Shown here piece after piece: positions 6,770-16,297 of a stretch of 64,000 bases of DNA. This stretch comes from Sphingomonas sp. (GTDB lineage: Bacteria > Pseudomonadota > Alphaproteobacteria > Sphingomonadales > Sphingomonadaceae): the NCBI GenBank assembly GCA_003248865.1, contig QFPK01000020.1, forward strand, positions 4,060 through 68,059, in the 5' to 3' direction. Both the position numbers and the translations under genes were made by a program. Positions within the stretch are counted from its first letter, which is position 1; the number at the start of each line of letters is the position of its first letter. The notes beneath the pieces are model-generated. The model did no database searches and had not been told where the DNA came from. It saw nothing but the letters and a program-made list of their open reading frames with translations.

Positions 6770-9160
6770 ATGCTGACGCTTGGGCGCCGGGAACTTCTGG
6801 CAGGTGCTGCCGCCATCGCTACCCCTCTGCCAGCCTTCGCCGCGCGCGATACGGCTGGTGCCGCGCAGGCAAAGCCGCTGCCGCTTGTGTCGGTGCGGCT
6901 GAAGCCATCCGATTACGCGCTCGCCGTGAAAGCGAACCGCGCCTATCTGCACCGGCTGCAGCCGGACCGGCTGCTGCACAACTTCCGCAAATATGCGGGT
7001 CTGGAGCCGAAGGCGCCGATCTATGGCGGTTGGGAATCCGACACCATCGCAGGCCACACGCTGGGCCATTATCTGACCGCGCTGGTGCTGATGCAGCAGC
7101 AGACGGGTGATGCGGACATGCGCCGCCGGGCGGACTATATCGTCTCCCAGCTGGCAGAGGCGCAGACGAAACGCGGCACCGGCTATGTCGGCGCGCTTGG
7201 CCGCAAGCGGAAGGACGGCAGCGTGGTGGATGGGGAGGAGATCTTCCCCGAGATCATGGCGGGCGACATCCGCTCCACCGGCTTTGATCTGAACGGCAGC
7301 TGGGCCCCGCTCTACACCATGCACAAGCTGTTCGCGGGCCTGCTGGATGTGCACGCCGCCTGGGGCAACGCGCAGGCTCTGACCGTGGTGGAGGGCCTGG
7401 GCGGCTACTTCGAGAAGGTGTTCGCACCGCTGACACCCGATCAGGTGCAAGAGGTGCTGGCCTGCGAATATGGCGGTCTCGCCGAAAGCTATGCCGAGCT
7501 GGCCGCGCGAACCGGCGACAAGCGCTGGCTGAAGATGGCGGAGCTGCTGTATGACAGGAAGGTGCTTGACCCGATCTTCGCCGGTGAGGATCGGCTGGCC
7601 AACTTCCACGCCAACACCCAAATTCCGAAGCTGATCGCGCAGGCGCGTATTCATGAGGTTGCCCTGCGCGCAAACGAGAAAGGCGCCCCGGATCGGGCGA
7701 AGGCAGCCCGCTTCTTCTGGGATCGGGTGACAGGTCATCACAGCTATGTGATCGGCGGCAACGCGGACCGGGAATATTTCTTCGAGCCCGACCAGGTCGC
7801 CAAGCATATTACCGAGCAGACCTGCGAGCATTGCAACAGCTACAACATGATGAAGCTGACGCGGCACCTGTGGGCCTGGCAGCCCGACGGCGCGCTGTTC
7901 GATTATTATGAGCGCGCCCATCTGAACCATACGCTTGCGGCGCAGGATCCCGAAACCGGCGGCTTCTCTTACATGACCCCGCTGATGTCCGGCATTCCGC
8001 GCCGCTATTCCAGCACGCGCGACGATCAGTTCTGGTGCTGCGTCGGCTCCGGCATGGAGGCGCATGCCAAGCATGGCGACAGCATCTTCTGGGAAGGCAC
8101 GCCTGACGGAGAAACGGAGGGCACGCTGTTCGTGAACCTCTATATCCCGGCTGATGCGCAATGGGTCACGCGCCGCGCGCAGCTGTCGCTGGACACCGCC
8201 TATCCTTATGCCGGCGACGCCACTCTGACGTTCTCGCAACTGAAGCCCGGCCGCTTTCCCGTCGCGTTGCGCGTGCCCGGCTGGGCGGCGGGCAAAGCGG
8301 ACGTGCGCGTGAACGGAGAGCCGGTTCAGGCCGAACACGGCCGCGGCTATGCCATGGTGACACGCAAGTGGAAGGCGGGGGACAGCGTCTCGATCCATTT
8401 GCCGATGGAGCTGCGGCTGGAAGCGACGCAAGGCGATGACGGCACCGTCGCCGTACTGCGCGGCCCACTGGTCCTGGCCGCCGATCTGGGCCCGGCCGAC
8501 AAGCCCTTCACGGCGGCGGCACCGGCGCTGGTCGGCGCAGATCTTCTGGGGGGCTTCAGCGCTACCGATCCGGCCTCGGCCCGCTATGCCGCGCGCGGCG
8601 TGGTGCGGCCCGGCGACCTTGGCTTCGCCCCCTTCCATCGTCAGCACCAGCGGTTGAGCGCCGTCTATTTCCGCCGTTTCACCGACGGCGAATGGGCGGC
8701 TGAAGAGGCTGCCTTCCTGGCCGAACAGGCGCGGCTGAAGGACCTCGCCGCCCGCTCCGTCGATGTCATGCATCTGGGCGAGATGCAGCCTGAGCGCGAC
8801 CATGATCTGACAGCCGAGATTTCCTATCCCGTTGTCTATCGCGGCCGCAAAGGCCGAGATGCGCGCTCCGGCGGCTTCCTCGAATTCACCATGAAGGTGA
8901 AGCCCGGCCCACTGGTGCTGCAGGCGAGCTACTGGGGCGACGAACGCCCGAACAACTTCGACATCCTGATTGACGGACAGAAGCTCATTACCCAGAAGCT
9001 CGCGCATGACAGGCCGGGCGAATTCATCGACATCGACACGCCCGTCCCGGAAGCGCTCACACGCGGCAAGAGCAGCGTGCGGGTGAAATTCGTTCCGCAC
9101 GACCGCAACCGTGTCGGACCGGTGTTCGGCGTTCGCCTGTTCACGGCCAGACCGCAATGA
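6770..9160 (+). CDS. Exported beta-L-arabinofuranosidase-type glycoside hydrolase (GH127/GH146, DUF1680)
   Basis: The 796-residue enzyme starts at 6770 after AAGGGAG. It opens with a Tat-type signal (LGRRELLAG, then a hydrophobic run ending PAFA), so it is probably exported folded with its metal. The (alpha/alpha)6 catalytic domain carries the zinc-thiolate site of the family: E353 and C355 in CEHCNSYNMMKL, and the cysteine pair C423-C424 in FWCCVGSGME, of which the first corresponds to the nucleophile in characterised members. C-terminal beta domains follow, including a DUF4986-like stretch. Known GH127/GH146 enzymes release beta-L-arabinofuranose, in Bifidobacterium from hydroxyproline-linked arabino-oligosaccharides. 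The stop overlaps the next start (ATGA). The operator shared with the hydroxyproline genes supports that substrate here. Confidence 0.9.
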   Translation: MLTLGRRELLAGAAAIATPLPAFAARDTAGAAQAKPLPLVSVRLKPSDYALAVKANRAYLHRLQPDRLLHNFRKYAGLEPKAPIYGGWESDTIAGHTLGHYLTALVLMQQQTGDADMRRRADYIVSQLAEAQTKRGTGYVGALGRKRKDGSVVDGEEIFPEIMAGDIRSTGFDLNGSWAPLYTMHKLFAGLLDVHAAWGNAQALTVVEGLGGYFEKVFAPLTPDQVQEVLACEYGGLAESYAELAARTGDKRWLKMAELLYDRKVLDPIFAGEDRLANFHANTQIPKLIAQARIHEVALRANEKGAPDRAKAARFFWDRVTGHHSYVIGGNADREYFFEPDQVAKHITEQTCEHCNSYNMMKLTRHLWAWQPDGALFDYYERAHLNHTLAAQDPETGGFSYMTPLMSGIPRRYSSTRDDQFWCCVGSGMEAHAKHGDSIFWEGTPDGETEGTLFVNLYIPADAQWVTRRAQLSLDTAYPYAGDATLTFSQLKPGRFPVALRVPGWAAGKADVRVNGEPVQAEHGRGYAMVTRKWKAGDSVSIHLPMELRLEATQGDDGTVAVLRGPLVLAADLGPADKPFTAAAPALVGADLLGGFSATDPASARYAARGVVRPGDLGFAPFHRQHQRLSAVYFRRFTDGEWAAEEAAFLAEQARLKDLAARSVDVMHLGEMQPERDHDLTAEISYPVVYRGRKGRDARSGGFLEFTMKVKPGPLVLQASYWGDERPNNFDILIDGQKLITQKLAHDRPGEFIDIDTPVPEALTRGKSSVRVKFVPHDRNRVGPVFGVRLFTARPQ

Positions 9161-10179
9161 GTGACGTGCAAATGCCCGACGTTCACATGACGCTGGACGA
9201 TCTGCGCACGCTGGCCCGCGCCAAGCTGCGCCTTGTGGGCCTTGCGCCCGACCATGCCGATGCAGTGGCCGAAACCATGGTGTCCGGCGAGCGCGACGGC
9301 TGCGCCAGCCATGGCATCTACCGCCTGCTGGTCGCCGCCAGCAGCGTGCGCACGGGCGTGGCCCTGCCCGATGCCGTGCCTGTCGTCACCGAACCTGCGC
9401 CCGCGCTGGTGAAGGTGGACGGCAAGGGCGGCTTTGCCCAGCTGCCGTTCGAACGCGGCCTGCCGCTGCTGGCGGAGAAGGCGCGCAGGCACGGCATCGC
9501 CGCGCTCGCCATCACCAACGCCGTGCATTTCGCAGCGCTCTGGCCCGAGGTGGAAGCCGTGACCGAGCAGGGACTGGTTGCGCTGGCGGTGACGCCGAAC
9601 CACGCCTGGGTGGCGCCGGCCGGGGGTACGAAACCGGTGTTCGGCACCAACCCCATCGCCTTCGGCTGGCCGCGCCCCGGCCGCGACCCGTTCGTGTTCG
9701 ATTTCGCCACCACCGAAGTCGCCCGGGGCGAGATCGAACTGCACCGCCGCGCCGGCAAGCCGGTGCCGGACAGCTGGGGTTATGACGCAGACGGTAACCC
9801 CACCACCGATGCGAAGTCCGTGCTGGACGGCGCCATGCGCACCTTTGGCGGCCACAAGGGTTCCGCGCTCGCCGCGATGGTGGAGCTGCTGGCGGGCCCG
9901 CTGATCGGGGACATGACCAGCGCCGAATCCATTGCGGCAGACGGCGGCCGCATGGGCTCCCCCATCGGCGGCGAACTGATCATCGCGCTCGATCCGGAGG
10001 GCTTCCTCGGCGCGGACCTCGATGGCCGCTTCGCGGCGGCCGAGGCGATGTTTTCGGCGATCGAGGCGCAGGGCGCCCGCCTGCCCTCCGCCCGCCGCTA
10101 CGCCGCGCGGGCGAAAACCCTTGTGGAGGGCGTCACCATCCCGGGACAACTCTACGCGGATATTATGGCGATTACGTAG
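9157..10179 (+). CDS. dpkA: Delta1-piperideine-2-carboxylate / delta1-pyrroline-2-carboxylate reductase (Ldh2/MDH-like family)
   Basis: The 340-residue protein belongs to the type-2 malate/L-lactate dehydrogenase fold. It has the active-site region DGCASHGIYR (catalytic His), HFAALWPEVE, GTNPIAFGWPR and GGHKGSALAAMVELLAG, which resemble the DpkA/LhpD branch that reduces cyclic imines with NADPH rather than true malate dehydrogenases. It would convert delta1-pyrroline-2-carboxylate, for example from D-proline oxidation, to L-proline. It is translationally coupled to the arabinofuranosidase by a 4-base ATGA overlap. In this locus it may rescue the imine made when the D-amino-acid dehydrogenase acts on proline. 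The gene symbol is by family similarity only. Confidence 0.82.
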   Translation: MSDVQMPDVHMTLDDLRTLARAKLRLVGLAPDHADAVAETMVSGERDGCASHGIYRLLVAASSVRTGVALPDAVPVVTEPAPALVKVDGKGGFAQLPFERGLPLLAEKARRHGIAALAITNAVHFAALWPEVEAVTEQGLVALAVTPNHAWVAPAGGTKPVFGTNPIAFGWPRPGRDPFVFDFATTEVARGEIELHRRAGKPVPDSWGYDADGNPTTDAKSVLDGAMRTFGGHKGSALAAMVELLAGPLIGDMTSAESIAADGGRMGSPIGGELIIALDPEGFLGADLDGRFAAAEAMFSAIEAQGARLPSARRYAARAKTLVEGVTIPGQLYADIMAIT

Positions 10180-10310
10180 GCGGCTGACCCCTCCTCTGCT
10201 CCTTCCTGCAACTCGGTCCGCCCCATGCCGATTTCCCTTTGGCCCCACCCCATTCTCGCCTAGCCTCTCCGCCATCGCCCGCCCCCTAAGGCACCGGGCG
10301 CGGAGCATCG

Positions 10311-11645
10311 ATGGCACCCACCAGCAAGGAACTCTTCGGCCACCCGCGCGGCCTCACCGTGCTCGCCACCACAGAGATGTGGGAGCGCTTTTCCTTCTAC
10401 GGAATGCAGGCGCTGCTGATGCTCTACATGACGAAATATCTGCTGCTGCCAGATCATGCGCGCGGCGTGTTCGGGCTGGCAACGTTCCGGCAGGGGCTGT
10501 CGGCCATCGTCGGCCCGATGACCGATCTGGGCTTCGCGGCGCAGACCTTCGGCATCTACTCCGGCCTCATCTACGGCACCCCGCTCATCGGCGCCTGGCT
10601 GGGGGACCGGGTGCTGGGGAAGACGCGCACCATCATCCTGGGCTGCCTGCTGATGTCCGCCGGCCACCTCGCCATGGCGTTCGAGCAGCTGTTCGTCCTC
10701 GCCCTGCTGCTGATCGTGCTCGGCTCGGGCGGGGTGCTGGGCAACATGGTGGCGCAGGTCGGCCTTCTGTATGCGCCGGACGACCAGCGCCGCACCCGCG
10801 CCTTCGGCATCTACCTCATCACCCTCAACATCGGTGCGCTGGCCTCCCCCCTCATTATCGGCACGCTGGGGGAAAAGGTCGGCTGGCACTGGGGCTTCGG
10901 CGCGGCCGGCATCGGCATGCTGATCGGGCTATGCACCTATCTCGCCGGGCGCCGCCACCTCCCGCCGGACAGGATCGTGAAACGCGGCGAGAAAGTCCGC
11001 CTCACCCCGCACGAGCGCCGGCAGGTGGGCGCCATCCTGCTGCTGCTCCTCCCCTATATTCTCTATTCCGCCGCCGCGCAGGCCTATGGCCTGATGATCG
11101 TGTGGGGCGACACGGCGGTGAACCGCAACATCCTCGGCTGGGAAGTCCCTGTCACCTGGATCCTCGTCGCGGACGGCATCTTCACCATCCTGGGCGTGCT
11201 GCTCGCCAACCGCATCTGGGTGGCGCTGGGCAAGCGCAACCGCGAGCCGTCCGATTTCACCAAGGTCACCATCGGCTACCTCGGCGTCGGCGCGGCCTAT
11301 CTCTACATCGCCCTCGTCGCGACGCTGCCCGTGGTGCCCGTGCTGATGTGGATCCTCTTCTTCCTGATGATGGACTTCAGCTTCGGCTGGTCGGAACCGC
11401 CCACCCAGTCGCTCATCTCCCGGGATTCCCCCCCGTCCGTGAACGCGATGATGATGGCGACGATGAAGGCCAGCACCATGCCCGCCTATTTCTTCATCGG
11501 CTGGCTCGGCCGCTTCTACGAGCCGCTGGGCCCGGCCGCCTTCTGGGCCCTCACAGCCGCCCTGCCCCTTGCAGCAGCCACCGCCATCGTCCTGGGCAAG
11601 GGCTGGTTCAAACGCCTCATGGAACCGGAGGCACCTTTACAATAG
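10311..11645 (+). CDS. Proton-dependent oligopeptide transporter (POT/PTR2 family)
   Basis: The 444-residue membrane protein has the POT proton-coupling motif in helix 1 (EMWERFSFYGMQ), the PTR2 signature GAWLGDRVLGKTRTI after helix 2-3 and a helix-5 motif of the type IYLITLNIGAL. It contains 12-14 predicted helices and ends with a short cytosolic tail. Relatives import di- and tripeptides with protons through the inner membrane. It lies 131 bp downstream of the imine reductase on the same strand. In this context it probably brings in short proline- or hydroxyproline-containing peptides freed outside, for cleavage by the M24 peptidase at 13865-15040. Confidence 0.9.
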   Translation: MAPTSKELFGHPRGLTVLATTEMWERFSFYGMQALLMLYMTKYLLLPDHARGVFGLATFRQGLSAIVGPMTDLGFAAQTFGIYSGLIYGTPLIGAWLGDRVLGKTRTIILGCLLMSAGHLAMAFEQLFVLALLLIVLGSGGVLGNMVAQVGLLYAPDDQRRTRAFGIYLITLNIGALASPLIIGTLGEKVGWHWGFGAAGIGMLIGLCTYLAGRRHLPPDRIVKRGEKVRLTPHERRQVGAILLLLLPYILYSAAAQAYGLMIVWGDTAVNRNILGWEVPVTWILVADGIFTILGVLLANRIWVALGKRNREPSDFTKVTIGYLGVGAAYLYIALVATLPVVPVLMWILFFLMMDFSFGWSEPPTQSLISRDSPPSVNAMMMATMKASTMPAYFFIGWLGRFYEPLGPAAFWALTAALPLAAATAIVLGKGWFKRLMEPEAPLQ

Positions 11646-11707
11646 CTGTGGCCCTCATCCGCACCGCATGATAGGGTCAAGACGTTGGACAATGGGGGCA
11701 TTGGACC

Positions 11708-12451
11708 ATGTCGCTTCCCGAATTCTATTCCCACCGCTTCCGCCAGGAGATGCTGTGCCACCCGGTTTGGCTGCCGGGTCAGGGCGTCGTGCCTGGGGAC
11801 ATCGGAATCATGCGCGACGGCATCTTCCACCGTGAGGGCAGCTACACCGACTATGGTGCCGCCACTGCGATCGTCGAGGAAGAGGAGATCCCGGTCTCCG
11901 CCCGAAGCAAATTCTCCGTCGGCATCAGCCTGTCGCTCTCGCTCGGGGCGGAAGCAACGGTAGACCCCAACGCCAAGGTTGGCGGCAAGCTCAACTTCAA
12001 GCGCGGCGGCGGCGTGCTGCTGCACGTTTCCGATCAGCGCCGGCGTTACATCCGCAACCTGCGGGAGGTGATGGAGACGCTACCCTGGGGCAGTCAGAGC
12101 TTCGGCAGGGACACGGTGTTCGTCTCCGAAGTGCGGCTGGCCAAGGCAATCGCGCTGGTGCTGTCGGAATCCGGCGACACCGGAGTCGAGCTCACCGGCA
12201 AGGCCAAGGCACTGCAGCAGCTCGACATCGCCGACGCCTCGGTCGCCTTCGGCGCGACATCGGCCGCGTCCTACACCACCGCCATCCGCGATCCGGCGGG
12301 CGTCGCCTTCTATCCCTATGGCCTGCTGCTCTACCGCGCGCGCACCGGCTGGTGGCAGGACGGCAAGGTGGTTCCGCTGGAGTCGGACAGCGCGGCAAAG
12401 TCCGCGCCAGACCCGTTCGCGGAAGTCTCGCCCTATGACGAGGACCTCTGA
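11708..12451 (+). CDS. Gasdermin-like pore-forming candidate paired with a protease
   Basis: The 247-residue protein has no signal peptide and no family I can name with certainty. Its layout resembles bacterial gasdermins. An early Cys (C17) is followed by VVPGDIGIMRDGIFHREGSY (27-46), comparable to the conserved GxLG strand. Next come an amphipathic alternating stretch FSVGISLSLSLG (69-80) and a long beta-strand pair (85-107). A second strand module DTVFVSEVRLAKAIALVLSE (135-154) follows, then FYPYGLLLYRA near 201-211. After it a polar, acidic 34-residue tail (214-247) could be the cleavable inhibitory tail. The gene overlaps the protease gene by 17 bp, as expected for a gasdermin-protease pair. 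The match is from remembered family architecture, not an alignment; a different beta-rich effector remains possible. Confidence 0.4.
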   Translation: MSLPEFYSHRFRQEMLCHPVWLPGQGVVPGDIGIMRDGIFHREGSYTDYGAATAIVEEEEIPVSARSKFSVGISLSLSLGAEATVDPNAKVGGKLNFKRGGGVLLHVSDQRRRYIRNLREVMETLPWGSQSFGRDTVFVSEVRLAKAIALVLSESGDTGVELTGKAKALQQLDIADASVAFGATSAASYTTAIRDPAGVAFYPYGLLLYRARTGWWQDGKVVPLESDSAAKSAPDPFAEVSPYDEDL

Positions 12452-13769
12452 ATCCCAACCTCCTGAACCCCGCCTGGACTATGCCGGGCCGGAGGCCGAG
12501 AGGCTGCTCGCCGGCTATGACCGCGCCAGCGGAGACTGGGCCTTCCCCCGCACGGGGCCCTTCTGGGAAGCGGTGGCGCTGGCGCACGCGGCCGGGCTGC
12601 GCGGGGCAGGCCGGCGCATCGCCATCCTCGATTCCGCCTTCGACCTCACGATCCCCGCTCTCGCAGCCAACGCCACCCTCTGCCTGCCCAACCGCCCCGG
12701 CGCTGACCTGTCGCATGGCACGGTGGTCGCCCTGCTGGTCAACAGCATCGCGCCCGATGCGGCGCTCGACCTCTACGCCATCGGCGGGCCCGATGGCCCG
12801 GACCGCCACGCCATGCGTGCCGCGCTGCGCAAGGTCGCCGACAGCGAAGCCGGCCTGCTCTGCATCAGCCTCGGCGTGGCAGTGCCGCTCGCAGGCCTTA
12901 CGCTCGAACTGAAGCCCCTGTTCCCGCTGGTGGCGATGCGCCCTAGGCAATGCCCGCTGCCGTCCGGCTGCCTGTGCGAGGCAGTTGAGGCCGCGGCCCC
13001 CGGCCGCACGATTTTCGCTGCTGTCGGCAATGACGACGGCAGCCTGTTCTGCCCGGCGATGGCGCGGTCCGCCGCCGCCATCGGATTCCAGCTGGAACGG
13101 CGGATGCTCGACGCCGCGCATGGCGAAAGCGCCTGGGCGACACCGCCCGCCGGCTACAAACAGTCCGACGCCGCCGACTATACGCTGATCCAGCCCGACG
13201 GTGTGCTCGGCAGTAGTTTCGCCACTCCGCTCGTCGCCGGCGCGGCCGCGCTGCAGCCGGACCCGGACGTCATCGCCACCATGCAGCAGGCCTGCCTGCT
13301 GGGCGCGCTGGCCGACATGCAGCTGGCGGACTATCGCACCGCGGCGCCGCGAGACCCCGCTCTGCTCTCGGCCGCGCTCGGCTATTATCGAGAGGCGCTG
13401 GCGGCCTTCCCGCATCGGGCCGCGCTGGCCGGGCGCACACACTGGTGCATCGGCTGCGCGCTTTATGGCGGCACGCTGTTCGTCAACGCCGGCCTCGCGC
13501 ATCTGGAAGCTGCGAACCTCACGAACGCCGAGGCGCTACTGCGCATCGCCCGCGCCATTGCCCCGCTCAGCGCCGACGCGGCCGCCAATCTCGCGACCAC
13601 ACTGCTCATGCGCGCGACCGACGCGGCCGATGCAACCGCCCGTGCGCCGGATGCCAAGGATCTGGTGCAGGAGGCGATCGCCCTGTTCGACATCGCGATC
13701 GCACTTCGCCCGCACTATCGCGGCTATGACAGCGCCCGGACGCAGGCAGTCTCGCAGCTTCCAGCCTGA
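12435..13769 (+). CDS. Subtilisin-like (S8) serine protease with C-terminal helical (TPR-like) repeats
   Basis: The start is the ATG at 12435 (MTRTSESQPPEPRLDYAGPE), 9 bases after GGAAG and inside the upstream gene; the longer frame from 12318 is a shadow. The product has 444 residues. The S8 catalytic set is complete: Asp D66 in AILDSAFD, His H94 in LSHGTVVAL, oxyanion Asn N199 in FAAVGNDDG and Ser S261 in GSSFATPLVAGAAAL. There is no signal peptide or prodomain, so it probably acts in the cytosol. Residues from about 300 to 440 are alanine-rich helices resembling TPRs (ANLTNAEALLRIARAIAPLS), suited to sensing or oligomerisation. The 17-bp overlap with the gasdermin-like gene implies 1:1 co-expression, and the neighbour's tail is the obvious substrate. 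Confidence 0.8.
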   Translation: MTRTSESQPPEPRLDYAGPEAERLLAGYDRASGDWAFPRTGPFWEAVALAHAAGLRGAGRRIAILDSAFDLTIPALAANATLCLPNRPGADLSHGTVVALLVNSIAPDAALDLYAIGGPDGPDRHAMRAALRKVADSEAGLLCISLGVAVPLAGLTLELKPLFPLVAMRPRQCPLPSGCLCEAVEAAAPGRTIFAAVGNDDGSLFCPAMARSAAAIGFQLERRMLDAAHGESAWATPPAGYKQSDAADYTLIQPDGVLGSSFATPLVAGAAALQPDPDVIATMQQACLLGALADMQLADYRTAAPRDPALLSAALGYYREALAAFPHRAALAGRTHWCIGCALYGGTLFVNAGLAHLEAANLTNAEALLRIARAIAPLSADAAANLATTLLMRATDAADATARAPDAKDLVQEAIALFDIAIALRPHYRGYDSARTQAVSQLPA

Positions 13770-13864
13770 AGATGGTTCCAACCGGACGGCTGCGCTAGAG
13801 AGTCGACCGCAGAAATCTGTCATCCTTGGGGGAAGGGCAGTCCCCTTTCCATGGCGAAGCCCGT

Positions 13865-15040
13865 TCAGGCGAAGGGCCGCTCCAGCGAGACCTGCGGTTC
13901 GGTGAACCATTTCGCGCCCGTCGCCGTCACATGGAAATGGTCTTCCAGCCTGATCCCGAAGCGGTCGGGCACCACGATCATCGGTTCGTTGGAAAAGCAC
14001 ATGCCCTCGGCCAGCGGCGTGCTGTCGCCACGCACCAGATAGGCGGGTTCGTGGATGGCAAGGCCGATGCCATGGCCGGTGCGGTGCGGCAGGCCCGGCA
14101 GGCGATAGTCCGGCCCCAGCCCGGCGCGCTCCAGAACCACCCGCGCTGCCGCATCCACGCTCTCGCACGGCGCGCCCGGCACCACCGCGTCGAAGGCGGC
14201 GGCCTGCGCCTCCTTCTCCAGCGCCCACAGCCCGGCGATCTCGTCGCCGACGTTGCCGAAGGCGTAGCTGCGCGTGATGTCGGAATGATAGCCCTCCACC
14301 GTGGTGCCAGTGTCGATCAGCACCAGCTCGCCTTCGGCCAGTTGCTGGTCGCCCGGCAGGCCATGGGGGAAAGCGGTCGCGCGGCCGAACTGCACCGCAC
14401 AGAAGGTGGATCCCATGCCCGCGAGCGCGCGGTGGGCGGAATCGATGAAGCGCTTCACCTCGCTGGCGCGGATGCCCGGCGCCAGAATGCGCGCGGCGCG
14501 GCGGTGCACTTCCAGCGTAATGTCCTTCGCCTGCTGCATCAGCGCCAGCTCGGCGGGGGATTTGCGCATGCGCAGGCCGTCGATGATGGGCGCCCCGTCC
14601 ACGATGGCCAGCTTCTCGCCCAGCCGCCGGGCGGCGCCGAAGTTCAGCAGCGGGTCCAGCGCCAGCGTCGCCCCGGCGGGCAGAGAGGCGACCACGAGGT
14701 CGGTCGGGCTCTCATCCTCTTCCCACAGCCGGATGTCGGCCGCGATGGCCAGTTCCGCCTGCAGCGAGCCCAGCTCGAACGTCGGGCAGATCATGATGGG
14801 CTCGCCCCGGGCGGGCAGCAGCAGCGCCACCAGCCGCTCGGTCGCGCCCCAGCTGACGCCGGTGAAATAGCGCAGGCTGGGCCCGGCGTTCACCAGAAGC
14901 GCATCCGCCCCCAACGCGGCCAGCCCCTCGCGCGCTTTCGCCAGCCGCTGTTGACGTTCCGCCGCCGTGATGGCGGGCGCACGGTCCGCCCAGGGAGTCA
15001 GGGTCGCCAGTTCGGCATCTGCGGTTGAGCCACCAATCAT
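13865..15040 (-). CDS. M24 family metallopeptidase (Xaa-Pro dipeptidase/aminopeptidase type)
   Basis: The 391-residue protein has a creatinase-like N-domain (about 25-160) and a pita-bread catalytic domain with the five metal ligands: D243 and D254 (LIDTGTTVEGYHSDITR), H323 (HRTGHGIGL), E352 (SNEP) and E366 (RLEDH). This is the pattern of Xaa-Pro peptidases that use two divalent metals in the cytosol. Its start overlaps the stop of the D-amino-acid dehydrogenase (ATGA), so both are one operon. The job expected from context is release of proline or hydroxyproline from imported dipeptides. Confidence 0.9.
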   Translation of the reverse strand: MIGGSTADAELATLTPWADRAPAITAAERQQRLAKAREGLAALGADALLVNAGPSLRYFTGVSWGATERLVALLLPARGEPIMICPTFELGSLQAELAIAADIRLWEEDESPTDLVVASLPAGATLALDPLLNFGAARRLGEKLAIVDGAPIIDGLRMRKSPAELALMQQAKDITLEVHRRAARILAPGIRASEVKRFIDSAHRALAGMGSTFCAVQFGRATAFPHGLPGDQQLAEGELVLIDTGTTVEGYHSDITRSYAFGNVGDEIAGLWALEKEAQAAAFDAVVPGAPCESVDAAARVVLERAGLGPDYRLPGLPHRTGHGIGLAIHEPAYLVRGDSTPLAEGMCFSNEPMIVVPDRFGIRLEDHFHVTATGAKWFTEPQVSLERPFA

Positions 15041-16266
15041 GGGCGTCCTCCAAAGCGGGCAAGATCAAAGGGTTTCAGCGGCACGGCAGGCGTGGTTTCC
15101 GCCACCAGAGCGGCCACCAGTTCGGACGTGATCGCCGCCAGCGTCAAGCCCAGATGCTGGTGCCCGAAGGCATAGAGCAGGTTCGGCACCCGCGCCGAGC
15201 GGCCGATGGCCGGCAGATAATCCGGCAGCGTCGGGCGGGCACCCATCCAGCGTGTGAACGGCCCGCGCACGGGCAGGCCGAGTGCGGCCACATGGCTCTC
15301 CAGCCGTTCCCATTTGCGGACATCCGGCGGGGCATCGACGGCGCCGAACTCCACGAAGCTCGCCGCCTGCACCTGCTGCGCATAGCGGGTCACGATCATG
15401 GACCTGTCCTCGAAAACCAGCGGCGGCATGTCCTGAGGCCAGTCCGAGGCATCGGCCCTGATATGATAACCGCGCTCCGCGATCAGCGGCGCCTTCAGGC
15501 CGGCGGGCGCCACCAGCGACGCACTGCGGGCGCCCGCGCACACCAGCACGAGGTCAGCCGGATGCCCGGCCACGACCGCCCGACCGCCCCGCACCGCCAC
15601 GGCCGCGCGTTCGCGCACGATCTGTCCGCCCGCCGCCAGCAGGGCTGCTTCCAGCGCATCCGCCAGCTGCCCCAGATCGGCGATCTGCGCCGTACCGCTG
15701 AATCGGACCGCGCCTGCAATCTGCGCACTCGTCACGCCACGAATTGCCGACAGATCGTCCGCCGAAGCCGCATGCACACTGGCCGTGCCGGTGTCGGCGG
15801 CGGCCCATGCCGCCCGGCCCTTTGCTGCGCTGGCTTCGCTTTCCCACGCCACCAGATGGCCGTCCCGCTTCAGCAGCTCACGTCGGCCCACGGCATCCGC
15901 CAGCCGCTCCCACGCGGGCAACGCCTGCGCCAGCAGCGGGCGCAGCGCATCGCAGCCGTCCTGAAACGAATCCCGGCTGGAGGCATTCACGAAGCGCAGC
16001 GCGAACGGCAGCCAGTGCGGCGCCAGATGCAGCGGCAGGTCCATCGCCCCGCCGCCGGCGAATCGCCGCTTCCAGGCCGACATCAGCGTGTCCACGGATG
16101 CGAGGGGTGCCACCTGCTCGGTCGCGATATGGCCGGCATTGCCCCAGCTCGCCGCGGTCCGCGCCGCGTCCGGCTCCAGCAGCTTCACCTCATGCCCGGC
16201 GCGCGCGAGGCCCAGGGCGGATGACAGCCCCACCACACCACCGCCGATCACCAGAATTTTGCTCAT
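15037..16266 (-). CDS. FAD-dependent D-amino-acid dehydrogenase, probable cis-4-hydroxy-D-proline dehydrogenase
   Basis: The 409-residue DAO/DadA-type flavoprotein begins MSKILVIGGGVVGLSSALGLARAG, a classic FAD-binding Rossmann motif. It ends with the second FAD contact YAFGHQHLGLTLA. Family members oxidise D-amino acids and pass electrons to the respiratory chain. Between an epimerase and a deaminase of the hydroxyproline pathway, its likely reaction is cis-4-hydroxy-D-proline to delta1-pyrroline-4-hydroxy-2-carboxylate. It is the first gene of the minus-strand operon and its ATG lies 32 bp from the shared operator. D-proline may also be a substrate, which would explain the imine reductase at 9157. 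Confidence 0.85.
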   Translation of the reverse strand: MSKILVIGGGVVGLSSALGLARAGHEVKLLEPDAARTAASWGNAGHIATEQVAPLASVDTLMSAWKRRFAGGGAMDLPLHLAPHWLPFALRFVNASSRDSFQDGCDALRPLLAQALPAWERLADAVGRRELLKRDGHLVAWESEASAAKGRAAWAAADTGTASVHAASADDLSAIRGVTSAQIAGAVRFSGTAQIADLGQLADALEAALLAAGGQIVRERAAVAVRGGRAVVAGHPADLVLVCAGARSASLVAPAGLKAPLIAERGYHIRADASDWPQDMPPLVFEDRSMIVTRYAQQVQAASFVEFGAVDAPPDVRKWERLESHVAALGLPVRGPFTRWMGARPTLPDYLPAIGRSARVPNLLYAFGHQHLGLTLAAITSELVAALVAETTPAVPLKPFDLARFGGRP

Positions 16267-16297
16267 GAAAAATGCCCGCTTGCCATGGCCGATTCAT

